Virus record (IMG/VR): IMGVR_UViG_3300043410_000605
Location: 1-36,948 of that record
Direction: 5' to 3' (one strand)
Length of the DNA: 36,948 nt
DNA from: a virus
Shown here: positions 13,056 through 20,475 of the stretch, piece after piece
Layout of the letters: every line of letters begins with the position of its first letter
Position numbering within the stretch: position 1 is the first letter of the stretch
Notes under the pieces: generated by a model
The model's database searches: none
Told to the model about the DNA's origin: nothing
Seen by the model: only the letters and a program-made list of their open reading frames with translations
Translations under genes and position numbers: made by a program

Positions 13056-13882
13056 TGCCAAAAATCCTTTATCCATCTCAGCAGTTTGCTTTGCAACAAA
13101 AGATTGCAAGGAAATCAATCACTGAATTTAGGCCAAAGATTAAGGCTGCACTTCAGAAAGATTTTGATAAAGCTGCACAGCTGGTAAAAGAATTAGGAAC
13201 GACTCAAGTAGCCAACTATCAAAAGTCGTTTTTTGATGGTACGAATATTAATAATATTTTACGAACTTTGTATGAAGGTGTTGGCGGTAGAACCGCTATG
13301 GAATACCAGAAGATATTTGACAAGTATAAAAAAGAAGATTCCCTAGACTTCGACATTAGCTCCATCATAAAAGATTGGGCTTTGTTTATGCTCGGTTATT
13401 GGACAACTTATGGCGGACCTAAAATGTACGGCATAGAAAACACTACCGACATGGAGATTGCTAGAATATTATCAGAAGCCATTAGATATGGCCAAGAACA
13501 TAACCTAAGCACCTCAGAAGTTGACGCAATGGCTATAAAGCTATTAAGAGAAGGAAAAATAAACAATGCAAGGAGTTTATTGATTGCAAGAACTGAATCT
13601 CATCAAGCACTTTCGACAGGAGCTATGGGAGCAGCACAAAAAGTTAATATACCTTTGCAAAAGCAATGGATTCATGGAGACTATGTAAATCAACCTCGTA
13701 AGTGGCATTTGCAATTAGACAACCAAACGAATCCAGATACTGGCGGAGTTAGATTAGATGTGAATCAGCCATTCATGGTTAATACACCTAACTACGGAGT
13801 AATAGAAATGCAATATACGCATGACGCATCAGGCGGAGCAATAAATAACTGCAACTGTAGATGCTGCACAGTGTATATCTAA
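13055..13882 (+). CDS. Phage head morphogenesis protein (Mu gpF / SPP1 gp7 family)
   Basis: A 275-residue minor head protein. The family's C-terminal region is clear: ARTESHQALSTGAMGAAQ (178-195), KQWIHGDYVNQPRKWH, and the cysteine-rich end INNCNCRCCTVYI (263-275). The N-terminal half is helical. Proteins of this family attach near the portal and help head assembly or DNA ejection. The cysteine cluster near the end (C266, C268, C270, C271) may bind metal. Confidence 0.88.
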   Translation: MPKILYPSQQFALQQKIARKSITEFRPKIKAALQKDFDKAAQLVKELGTTQVANYQKSFFDGTNINNILRTLYEGVGGRTAMEYQKIFDKYKKEDSLDFDISSIIKDWALFMLGYWTTYGGPKMYGIENTTDMEIARILSEAIRYGQEHNLSTSEVDAMAIKLLREGKINNARSLLIARTESHQALSTGAMGAAQKVNIPLQKQWIHGDYVNQPRKWHLQLDNQTNPDTGGVRLDVNQPFMVNTPNYGVIEMQYTHDASGGAINNCNCRCCTVYI

Positions 13883-13891
13883 AAAATAAAT

Positions 13892-14623
13892 ATGAGTAAC
13901 TTTTATAACACTAAATCGGTAAGTGGAACTCCAGTTGATATGGAGGATAGCAGTAGAACAATCACTGTCTATTATTCTGCTTTTGGTAACGTTGATAGCG
14001 ATGGAGATGTAATTACTCCAGGTGCTTTCACAAAGACATTAAAAGAAAATGGTCCTCAAGGTAAAAACAGAGTATGGCACTTAATGAACCATTCTACTGA
14101 CAAGCCTGTAGCAAAACCATTCTCTTTAGTAGAAGACGGTTACGGCCTTAAAGGTCAAGTAAAGCTTCCTAACACAACTTTAGGTAATGACCTATATGAG
14201 TTGTATAAGGATGGTCATATTACAGAGCATAGCATTGGATTCCAAACGACTAAGAGTCAATCTAAGTCTGGGTACAATGAAATCACAGAAATTAAATTGT
14301 TTGAAGGTTCCTCAGTTTTATGGGGAGCTAATCCTAATACGCCAACAGTAAATGTTAAATCTGAAATGAAGTCAGAAGTTATTGACAACATCGCTAAAAC
14401 GATTAAGTCTTTAAGAGATGGTAAGTTCACAGATGCAACATTTGAGTTGTTAGAATTAAGATTAAAGCAATTACAACAATTCTTATCTGAGTTAGATAAC
14501 GCAGAGACAATTCACGAAGAATCACAACCGCTTGAAAAAGCATTGGAAGATGTCGAGAATCCGTCTGTTAAGGCTGAGATGGAATTGGTAAACTATTTAC
14601 AATCATTCAAAATTTTCAACTAA
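13892..14623 (+). CDS. Prohead protease (HK97 family)
   Basis: A 243-residue serine protease that trims capsid and scaffold during maturation. The fold begins with YYSAFGNVDSDGDVITPGAF (28-47). Likely catalytic residues are H67 in HLMNHSTDKPV and S114 in EHSIGFQTT; a third polar residue lies near LFEGSSVLWGANP (136-148). The C-terminal part (about 155-243) is helical and charged and may act as internal scaffold. It overlaps the capsid gene by one base. Confidence 0.93.
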   Translation: MSNFYNTKSVSGTPVDMEDSSRTITVYYSAFGNVDSDGDVITPGAFTKTLKENGPQGKNRVWHLMNHSTDKPVAKPFSLVEDGYGLKGQVKLPNTTLGNDLYELYKDGHITEHSIGFQTTKSQSKSGYNEITEIKLFEGSSVLWGANPNTPTVNVKSEMKSEVIDNIAKTIKSLRDGKFTDATFELLELRLKQLQQFLSELDNAETIHEESQPLEKALEDVENPSVKAEMELVNYLQSFKIFN

Positions 14624-15765
14624 TGAACTTAGAAGAAGTAAAAGGTGCTTTTGAAGGCGTTAAAGCTGAAGTTAAAGAAGCATTTGATTCTGCAAAAGCA
14701 GAAAGCAACAACGCAATCGAATCAGTAAAATCTGAGATTGCAGTATTAAAAGACGAATTGGATAAATTCCAAGCAAAAAGTAATTCAAAAATGAACAATC
14801 AAGAAGTAAAATCTTTCAACAGTGCATTAGCAGTTGAAATCGAAAAGAATGCTGATTCTATCGGCAAGTTTGCTCGTGGCGAACAAAAAAGTACAAGATT
14901 TGATTTAGACACTAAGTCTACAGTTATGACTGAGACTTCAAACTTAACTGGTTCTATTCCTCGTGAATATGCTCAGCAAGTTTACGCTTACCCATCAAGA
15001 AAGGTACACGTTAGAAGTTTATTACCAATCGGTAGCATCTCTCAAGGTTTATTCACTTTCCCTAAGGAAACTGCAGAAGCTGGAACAGTTGGTGTTCAAA
15101 CTGAAGGTAGTGCAAAATCTTTCGTAGATATGAGCATTACAATGCAAGATGCTCCTGCTCGTTACATCGCAGGTTACTTGCAAATCTCTCGTCAAATGTT
15201 AGAAGACATCCCAGCTATGACTTCTTTCTTACAAGCTCGTTTGTTAGAAAGATATTTAATCGCTGAAGATGCTCAATTATTAAACGGAGATGGTACTGGT
15301 GTTAACTTAACAGGTTTGACTGTTGCTGCTTCTGCTGCTACAGGTTCTTCTACTGTTGACGTTGAGCAATTAGTAGACGCTGTTGCACAAGTTGCAAATG
15401 CTAATTACAATGCAACTGGTATCTTAGTTAACCCATTAGACTGGGCTTCTATCTTAAAAACTAAGACTGCATCTGGTCCTTACTCTGTACCTGGTTCTAT
15501 CGTAATCGATAACAACGGTCAAATCAATATCGCTGGTATCCCAGTATTCCAATCTACTGCAATTGCTCAAGACAAGTTCTTAGTAGGTGACTGGAACATG
15601 GGTGCTCAAATCATGCAGCACACTGGTATTGGTGTTCAATTCTCTGAGTTCGATAGCGACAACTTCCAAAAGAACTTGGTAACTGTTCGTGTTGAGGCAA
15701 GAATTGCATTCCCAATCTACTACGGTGGTGCGTTTGTATACGGTGACTTCGGTAACGTAGCTTAA
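14623..15765 (+). CDS. Major capsid protein (HK97 fold)
   Basis: A 380-residue protein. Residues 1-60 are a coiled coil rich in A, K and E (VKGAFEGVKAEVKEAFDSAK), which looks like a scaffolding delta domain likely removed by the protease upstream. The HK97-like shell part starts near 95 with the SNLTGSIPREYAQQVYAYPS region and includes RYIAGYLQISRQMLEDIPAM and ILVNPLDWASILKTK. It ends in a beta-rich domain (RVEARIAFPIYYGGAFVYGD). Codon use is strongly biased to a few codons, as expected for the most abundant virion protein. A strong terminator follows. Confidence 0.95.
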   Translation: MNLEEVKGAFEGVKAEVKEAFDSAKAESNNAIESVKSEIAVLKDELDKFQAKSNSKMNNQEVKSFNSALAVEIEKNADSIGKFARGEQKSTRFDLDTKSTVMTETSNLTGSIPREYAQQVYAYPSRKVHVRSLLPIGSISQGLFTFPKETAEAGTVGVQTEGSAKSFVDMSITMQDAPARYIAGYLQISRQMLEDIPAMTSFLQARLLERYLIAEDAQLLNGDGTGVNLTGLTVAASAATGSSTVDVEQLVDAVAQVANANYNATGILVNPLDWASILKTKTASGPYSVPGSIVIDNNGQINIAGIPVFQSTAIAQDKFLVGDWNMGAQIMQHTGIGVQFSEFDSDNFQKNLVTVRVEARIAFPIYYGGAFVYGDFGNVA

Positions 15766-15789
15766 TCCTAGATTAAGTATCAAATATAA

Positions 15790-15816
15790 GGGGTAGTCAA
15801 AAGCTACCCCTTTTTT
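15790..15816 (+). terminator. Intrinsic terminator after the capsid gene
   Basis: A perfect 7-bp stem GGGGTAG/CTACCCC with a 7-base loop, followed directly by T6. It probably lowers transcription into the tail genes, which have their own promoter box 3 bases later (15819). Confidence 0.92.
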
Positions 15817-15818
15817 AG

Positions 15819-15826
15819 TATTTTTG
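15819..15826 (+). promoter_or_regulatory. Promoter -7 box TATTTTTG
   Basis: TATTTTTG followed by TAAAAATAATTAGG and the ATG at 15841. It restarts transcription immediately after the capsid terminator. No clear -33 TTTG is present because the terminator hairpin occupies that region. Confidence 0.5.
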
Positions 15827-15840
15827 TAAAAATAATTAGG

Positions 15841-16389
15841 ATGCAAATTATAAGAGACGTAGCTATTATCTCTGACTCTATAACAGAGGTAGTTACCTTA
15901 GCAGAGGCTAAAAATTATCTAAGAGTAGACTTCAATGATGACGATGTTTTGATACAAGGTATTATTGATTCTGCTATTAAGAGACTAGAGCAATATGGTT
16001 CATTTTCTATGACTGAAAGAACTTACCAAACTGTTGCTTATGTAGACAACATCATAGAATTGCCTTATACGCCTATTAACTATATCTCAAGAGTTGAATA
16101 TTTCAATGGTAAAGAGTGGATTACATTGTCTCCTAACGGTGATTATGTGGTTTATGGCACTAACTACAAAAAAGTTAGAATCTTAACTTACCCACGTTCA
16201 GATTACAGATTTACTTATACAGCAGGTTTTACTTGCCTTCCTCATATCATCAAACAAGCCACTTTAAAGCTTATTGCTGACCTTTATGACTACAGACAGT
16301 CTGAGAGTCCATCTACTCATGTAAGTGAGAATATGATGACCGCATACGAGATGATTGAGCCTTATAAACGCACAACTATATTCTTATAA
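15841..16389 (+). CDS. Head-tail connector protein (gp6/gp15-like)
   Basis: A 182-residue protein. The segment VVTLAEAKNYLRVDFNDDDV, followed by LIQGIIDSAIKRLEQYG (18-55), is the characteristic helical start of phage head-tail connectors that sit under the portal. The ending YTAGFTCLPHIIKQATLKLI and LIADLYDYRQSE matches the common C-terminal helices. It probably forms the first ring below the portal. It overlaps the next gene by one base. Confidence 0.88.
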   Translation: MQIIRDVAIISDSITEVVTLAEAKNYLRVDFNDDDVLIQGIIDSAIKRLEQYGSFSMTERTYQTVAYVDNIIELPYTPINYISRVEYFNGKEWITLSPNGDYVVYGTNYKKVRILTYPRSDYRFTYTAGFTCLPHIIKQATLKLIADLYDYRQSESPSTHVSENMMTAYEMIEPYKRTTIFL

Positions 16390-16709
16390 TGATAAGTCAA
16401 TTAAGACATAGAATTACCTTCAAGAGCCAAGAAAGCACCCCAGACGGAGCAGGTGGTCGTGTAACTACTTTAGTAGACTATTATACTTGTTGGGCTCAAA
16501 TTGAAAACAGAGGAAACAATAAAACAAACATTCTTAGCAAGGACTCCATTGACGATAGCACAGTTTTTAGAATAAGATGGGCTCAATCATTAGTTATTGA
16601 CAATCAATTAGTTATAGTATTTAATAATCAGAAATACTTGATTAATTCTGTGATTAACGAGAATGACGATTATAAATTTTATTTAATAGGTTGTTCAACA
16701 ATTAGCTAA
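16389..16709 (+). CDS. Head closure / head-tail adaptor protein (SPP1 gp16-like)
   Basis: A 106-residue beta-barrel protein. LRHRITFKSQESTPDGAGG (5-23) with a following CWAQIENR strand and a VFRIRWAQSLVIDNQLVIVF stretch is the usual pattern of phage head-tail adaptors. It closes the head after DNA packaging and links to the tail terminator. The order connector, adaptor, gp10-like, terminator is standard. Confidence 0.88.
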   Translation: MISQLRHRITFKSQESTPDGAGGRVTTLVDYYTCWAQIENRGNNKTNILSKDSIDDSTVFRIRWAQSLVIDNQLVIVFNNQKYLINSVINENDDYKFYLIGCSTIS

Positions 16710-17182
16710 TGGAAGATTTTGAATTAAAAGTAAGCGGATTAGACGCCCTTATTCAAAAATTTGAAAATGCTCCAGCTAAAGCCGAAAAGCACTTTAGCGG
16801 TGTATTATCCAAGTATTTGGCATTAATGAAAAGAGATGCAAAAGCAAATGCTCCTGTAGACACAAAGGCCTTAAGAGATAGTATTAGAGCATATAGAGTA
16901 GGTAAAATTTCAGGTATGTTTACAGCTGGGAATCCTGATATGATTAACGCAAAAGGCAGAAGGGTTATTTATGCTGGTTATCAAGAATTTGGGGTTGGCG
17001 GAGGATTTCATATTCCAGGTTTCCACACAATAAGCAGAAGTGCTGTTTTTAACTATGCTTATTTATTCAAAAACAAGCACACTCCCAAAAAGAGTTATAT
17101 ACCATATCGTTCGTATATGTTTACTTCTTTGGATAACAACTATGAGAAGATGCTAAACGAAATGGCGGCTTTTAAGATTTAA
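16709..17182 (+). CDS. HK97 gp10-like tail completion protein
   Basis: A 157-residue protein starting MEDFELKVSGLDALIQKFEN. The motif KRDAKANAPVDTKALRDSIR (about 45-64) is typical of gp10-like neck proteins, where A-P-V-D-T-G/K-x-L-R-x-S-I is conserved. The glycine-rich FGVGGGFHIPGF loop is less common. It acts during joining of tail to head. A -7 box lies shortly after its stop. Confidence 0.88.
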   Translation: MEDFELKVSGLDALIQKFENAPAKAEKHFSGVLSKYLALMKRDAKANAPVDTKALRDSIRAYRVGKISGMFTAGNPDMINAKGRRVIYAGYQEFGVGGGFHIPGFHTISRSAVFNYAYLFKNKHTPKKSYIPYRSYMFTSLDNNYEKMLNEMAAFKI

Positions 17183-17198
17183 TATAAATATATTTCAC

Positions 17199-17206
17199 TA
17201 AATTTG
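17199..17206 (+). promoter_or_regulatory. Promoter -7 box TAAATTTG close to a start codon
   Basis: TAAATTTG fits TAnnTTTG and ends only 5 bases before the ATG at 17212. With the usual spacing the transcript would start at or just before the start codon, giving a leaderless or nearly leaderless mRNA. No -33 TTTG is seen. Confidence 0.4.
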
Positions 17207-17211
17207 TGTAA

Positions 17212-17637
17212 ATGAAAGACTGCGGATTAGCTATAAGAAAGGCTTATTTTGATAAGCTAAATGAGGAGTCTTATTCTTTGGATGTTTATGATACCATAGC
17301 TCCAGACAATGTAGAACCTCCATTTCTTATTATCAGTAGTCAAACATCTGCTGAGAATAGTGACAAAACAAGTTTTAACTTCGATGTTACCATTCAATTT
17401 GATATAATATACAAGACTTCAAAGTCAGGTGAAGTTGGTCAAAAAACGGTTGATAATTTGACTAATGAACTTTTAGGAATCATAGGTGTTTATCCTATAG
17501 ACTATCCTAACGCTGGTCCTGATTTTAATATTGTAACAAGGAAGGTTGGCTCAAATCAAGCTATATTTGATTATGTTGACCAGACTTTTATATTTAGAAG
17601 GGTGTTAACATTTGAACATTTCGTAAATCAATTATAA
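17212..17637 (+). CDS. Tail terminator-like protein
   Basis: A 141-residue protein located between the gp10-like protein and the tail tube, the standard place for the tail terminator. Sequence features agree: a helical start (DCGLAIRKAYFDKLNEESYS), an APDNVEPPFLIISSQT segment and beta strands such as FDVTIQFDIIYKTS. It probably caps the finished tail tube and docks it to the head. The family was chosen by position and pattern. Confidence 0.8.
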   Translation: MKDCGLAIRKAYFDKLNEESYSLDVYDTIAPDNVEPPFLIISSQTSAENSDKTSFNFDVTIQFDIIYKTSKSGEVGQKTVDNLTNELLGIIGVYPIDYPNAGPDFNIVTRKVGSNQAIFDYVDQTFIFRRVLTFEHFVNQL

Positions 17638-17657
17638 AAAAGATAAAATAAAATAAA

Positions 17658-18095
17658 ATGGCAACAACAGGCGTATTTAACGGAACCTCATTAGTTGTAA
17701 TGGTTGGAACTGAAGTTGTAGCACACGCTACTTCTTGCTCTTTAAGCTTTTCAGTAGACTTACCAGAAACTACAGATAAACAAAGTGGTGGATGGACAGA
17801 ACATCTAGCAGGTGCTAAGTCTTGGACTTTAACAACTGATGGTTTAGCTACAGTTGACCCAGCTGCTACAGCTTCTTATTACACTACAGGTGAGTTAATG
17901 AGTGCTATTGCAAATAGAACAGCTGTTACTGTTTGGTTTACTACAGTTTCTGGAACAACTAAAGTAACAGGAGACTTGTCTTGGACTGGTTCTGCGTTTA
18001 TTGAAAGTATGGATATTACTGCTGACATGGAGTCTCCAGTTACTTATTCTGCTTCATTTACAGGAACAGGTGCTTTGACTCAAGCTACTAACTAA
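17658..18095 (+). CDS. Major tail tube protein (TP901-1-like)
   Basis: A 145-residue beta-rich protein, MATTGVFNGTSLVVMVGTEV. The ATSCSLSFSVDLPETTDKQSG region, then the SWTLTTDGLA and MDITADMESPVTYSASFTG stretches, matches the TP901-1-type tube family. It stacks in hexameric rings to build the long tail. A homologous, longer copy is encoded at 22438-23145. Abundant use of act, gct and aca codons suits a highly expressed virion protein. Confidence 0.92.
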   Translation: MATTGVFNGTSLVVMVGTEVVAHATSCSLSFSVDLPETTDKQSGGWTEHLAGAKSWTLTTDGLATVDPAATASYYTTGELMSAIANRTAVTVWFTTVSGTTKVTGDLSWTGSAFIESMDITADMESPVTYSASFTGTGALTQATN

Positions 18096-18116
18096 TAACC
18101 AAAAAATAACCAAAAC

Positions 18117-18485
18117 ATGAGAGGACACTATGAATTAACTCTTTCCGATGGAAAGAAAATACCGATGCGTTTCTGCACATGGAGTCTTAAAAGATTCTGT
18201 CAGTTACAAGGCATTGGACCAGCAGAAATAGGGGAAGCTTTAAGTGGTTCAGATACACTTGATGCAATCACTAATCTGTTAAGAGCAGCTGCAGAATATC
18301 CTTTATACAAAGAGGGTATTACGCCAAACTTTACAGATTTAGACGTTTGCGACTGGATTGATGATATTGGTGGAATGTCAAGTGTTAAATTCAATCAAAT
18401 GATATCTGTGCTAAATGATAGCATGAATAGTGGATTAGAACAGCAAAATACAAAGTCTAAAAAAGACGGAGTAAAAAAAAATTAG
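18117..18485 (+). CDS. Tail assembly chaperone, short form (gpG-like)
   Basis: A 122-residue helical protein placed between tube and tape measure, as in lambda gpG. It contains KIPMRFCTWSLKRFCQLQGI and a TLDAITNLLRAAAEYPLYKE stretch. The end of the frame (KSKKDGVKKN) runs into a nine-A tract where ribosomes can slip by -1 and go on to make the longer GT form. The short and long forms together coat the tape measure during tail assembly. The leader AACCAAAAAATAACCAAAAC before the ATG is typical here. Confidence 0.9.
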   Translation: MRGHYELTLSDGKKIPMRFCTWSLKRFCQLQGIGPAEIGEALSGSDTLDAITNLLRAAAEYPLYKEGITPNFTDLDVCDWIDDIGGMSSVKFNQMISVLNDSMNSGLEQQNTKSKKDGVKKN

Positions 18486-18538
18486 AGTGGATTGATATTG
18501 AAAGATATACAATGGGGGAGTGCCAAGTGCTTCCCCAT
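18473..18538 (+). promoter_or_regulatory. Programmed -1 frameshift site with downstream hairpin
   Basis: A9 at 18473-18481 contains the slippery heptamer A AAA AAA in the gpG frame (AAA codons at 18474 and 18477). A -1 shift avoids the TAG at 18483 and enters the frame of the next ORF (KLEWIDIERYTM...). Downstream, ATGGGGGAGTGC (18512-18523) and GTGCTTCCCCAT (18527-18538) form a 12-bp stem with three G-U pairs and a 3-base loop. The hairpin begins 33 bases after the slip site, farther than in most bacterial cases. Confidence 0.85.
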
Positions 18539-18799
18539 TTGTTTTGGGATATGACGATGGCTGAACTTGATTTTGTGTGGTATGGATATAGGCATAAAGA
18601 AGAGCAAGAATGGGCTAAAGTTAGGTGGCAAACAACAATTATAGTTAATTTAGTTACACCAAAAAATAAAAAAGTAAAGCCAAAGGACCTTCTTGAGCTT
18701 GATTGCGATAATCGTAACTTTGTGAAGCAAAAGATAATGAATCAAGACGAATTAGACAAGGTCTTAGAAAAATATAAAAATGCTAAACCAATCGTATAA
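18512..18799 (+). CDS. Tail assembly chaperone, T part of GT frameshift product
   Basis: This frame is probably made as the C-terminal part of a fusion of about 227 residues, entered by a -1 shift at 18473-18479. It is open upstream of its first ATG back to the slip site (LEWIDIERYTMGECQVLP). The segment HLFWDMTMAELDFVWYGYRH followed by KEEQEW is typical of T domains in gpGT-type proteins. The ATG at 18512 is buried in the base of a stable hairpin, which argues against independent starts. Its stop overlaps the tape measure ATG by one base. Confidence 0.88.
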   Translation: MGECQVLPHLFWDMTMAELDFVWYGYRHKEEQEWAKVRWQTTIIVNLVTPKNKKVKPKDLLELDCDNRNFVKQKIMNQDELDKVLEKYKNAKPIV

Positions 18800-20475
18800 T
18801 GGCTGAAGAACAAATAAAAATTAAGATATCGGCTGACGCCGAACAGTTTAAAGTAGTTTCTGCGGCTGTAAAAAAGTCATTAGCTGATATTGGCAAAGAA
18901 GCTGATATAACTGCTGGTAAAATTAAAAGTGCAGGAAATGCGGTTAAATCAGCAAATCAACAATGGACAAGCTTGGCTTTAGTTATTCAGGATTTGCCTT
19001 ATGGATTTAGAGGTATTCAGAACAACTTACCTGCTTTAGCAAGTGGTATTGCGGATATTGCTGGTCCTGCTTATGTGGCATTTTCAGCATTAGTAGCAGC
19101 TGTTACCGCTTATGATATGGGTATATTTAGTGCTAAAGAAAAGACAGACGATTTTAATAAAACTTTAGCAGAAACAAATAGTGAAATTAAGGGAGCTGTC
19201 AATTACATGAACTCAGACATTGCTTCTTTGAATAGCTTATTAACTATAACTAATAACCTAAATTACACTGAAAGAGAAAGAAAACAAGCCTTAAATGACA
19301 TAAAAGATATAATTGGTAAAGTAAATAAGGTTGAGGCAGATAAAATAAAGTTAGGAGGTGATGCTTATTGGGCGGTTCTTAAATATACAGAAGCTTTAAA
19401 ACAACAACAATTGGTTGAAGTTACTGGCAAAAGGATTGCCGAATTGCAAATAGGCATAATGGAAAAAAGGGATAAACTTGATATAGCTAGAAGAAAAGAA
19501 CAAAGAGGTGGACCAAGTCAATGGTTACAAGCATTTTTAGGTTACCCAGATATTCAAACAGCACAAGAGGATGTGATAAGTGCTGAGTCTTTATTAAGAA
19601 GATTAGAAGGTATGAACCAAAGTGCCTTAGTCGCTTTGGGTAAAAATAAATTCTTAAGTCCTCCTAAACAAACTCCTGTTGACAATAGTATGTATCAGAA
19701 TTTAAAATCTGAAACAGGATTATGGTTAGCTGAGTATAAAAAAAGACAAGAGTTTGCAAAGAAAAACGCTAAGGTAATTGCACAAACAAAACCTCAAGAT
19801 AAAGCAAAAACAGAAGATAAAAGATTAAGCGATTTAAAGCAATTTGGTGAATATGTTATGTCTGGTGATTTTGGCAAATCATTACAAGGTGCAACATCAT
19901 CTTTTTACGAATCTTTAGACCCAGCTAAAATAGAAGCTGAAAATGCAGCTTTAGTTACAAATAATAATTTAATTAAACAACAAGCTGATGCTTATTTGCA
20001 AATGGCTGATACCATTTCAAGTTATGTAACAAATGCTTTTAATGGCTTGTGGTCAGCAATGGAGCAAGGGCAAAATATAGGGGAAGCTTTAGGGCAAATG
20101 TTTATGGATTTAGTAAAACAAATTGCAGCAGCTGCATTTAAGGCTTTAATATTCTCTATTGTTCTTTCATTATTGCCAGGAACAGGAGCTTTAGGTACTG
20201 CCGCTGCAGCATCTAAAAAAGCTTCAGGTGGTTTTGGAGGATTATTTAAATACTTTATGGGATTTGCTGATGGCGGTATAGTTTCTGGGCCAACAATGGG
20301 ATTAATTGGAGAATATCCAGGTGCTAAATCCAATCCTGAAGTTGTTGCTCCATTAGATAAACTAAAAGATTTAATGGCAGGTAATGATGGAGGTTCATTT
20401 GTATTAAGAGGACAAGATTTAGTTTTGGCAATAAATAGAAGTGAAACATCATTAAAACTTAGAAGGGGAGTATAA
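18799..20475 (+). CDS. Tail tape measure protein
   Basis: A 558-residue protein that sets tail length and is ejected with the DNA. It starts with a helical, A/K-rich region (EEQIKIKISADAEQFKVVSA), has one hydrophobic patch near 65-105 (PALASGIADIAGPAYVAFSA) and another near 440-465 (AAAAFKALIFSIVLSLLPGT). It ends with the glycine-rich tail common to tape measures (GGIVSGPTMGLIGEYPGAKS, then NPEVVAPLDKL). It is short for the family, so a tail of under about 100 nm is expected by the usual length rule. Confidence 0.9.
   Translation: MAEEQIKIKISADAEQFKVVSAAVKKSLADIGKEADITAGKIKSAGNAVKSANQQWTSLALVIQDLPYGFRGIQNNLPALASGIADIAGPAYVAFSALVAAVTAYDMGIFSAKEKTDDFNKTLAETNSEIKGAVNYMNSDIASLNSLLTITNNLNYTERERKQALNDIKDIIGKVNKVEADKIKLGGDAYWAVLKYTEALKQQQLVEVTGKRIAELQIGIMEKRDKLDIARRKEQRGGPSQWLQAFLGYPDIQTAQEDVISAESLLRRLEGMNQSALVALGKNKFLSPPKQTPVDNSMYQNLKSETGLWLAEYKKRQEFAKKNAKVIAQTKPQDKAKTEDKRLSDLKQFGEYVMSGDFGKSLQGATSSFYESLDPAKIEAENAALVTNNNLIKQQADAYLQMADTISSYVTNAFNGLWSAMEQGQNIGEALGQMFMDLVKQIAAAAFKALIFSIVLSLLPGTGALGTAAAASKKASGGFGGLFKYFMGFADGGIVSGPTMGLIGEYPGAKSNPEVVAPLDKLKDLMAGNDGGSFVLRGQDLVLAINRSETSLKLRRGV

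Noticed and set aside
20022-20333. A 103-codon minus-strand ORF within the tape measure gene
   Set aside because: Proline- and alanine-rich shadow of the tape measure tail; no independent signals.
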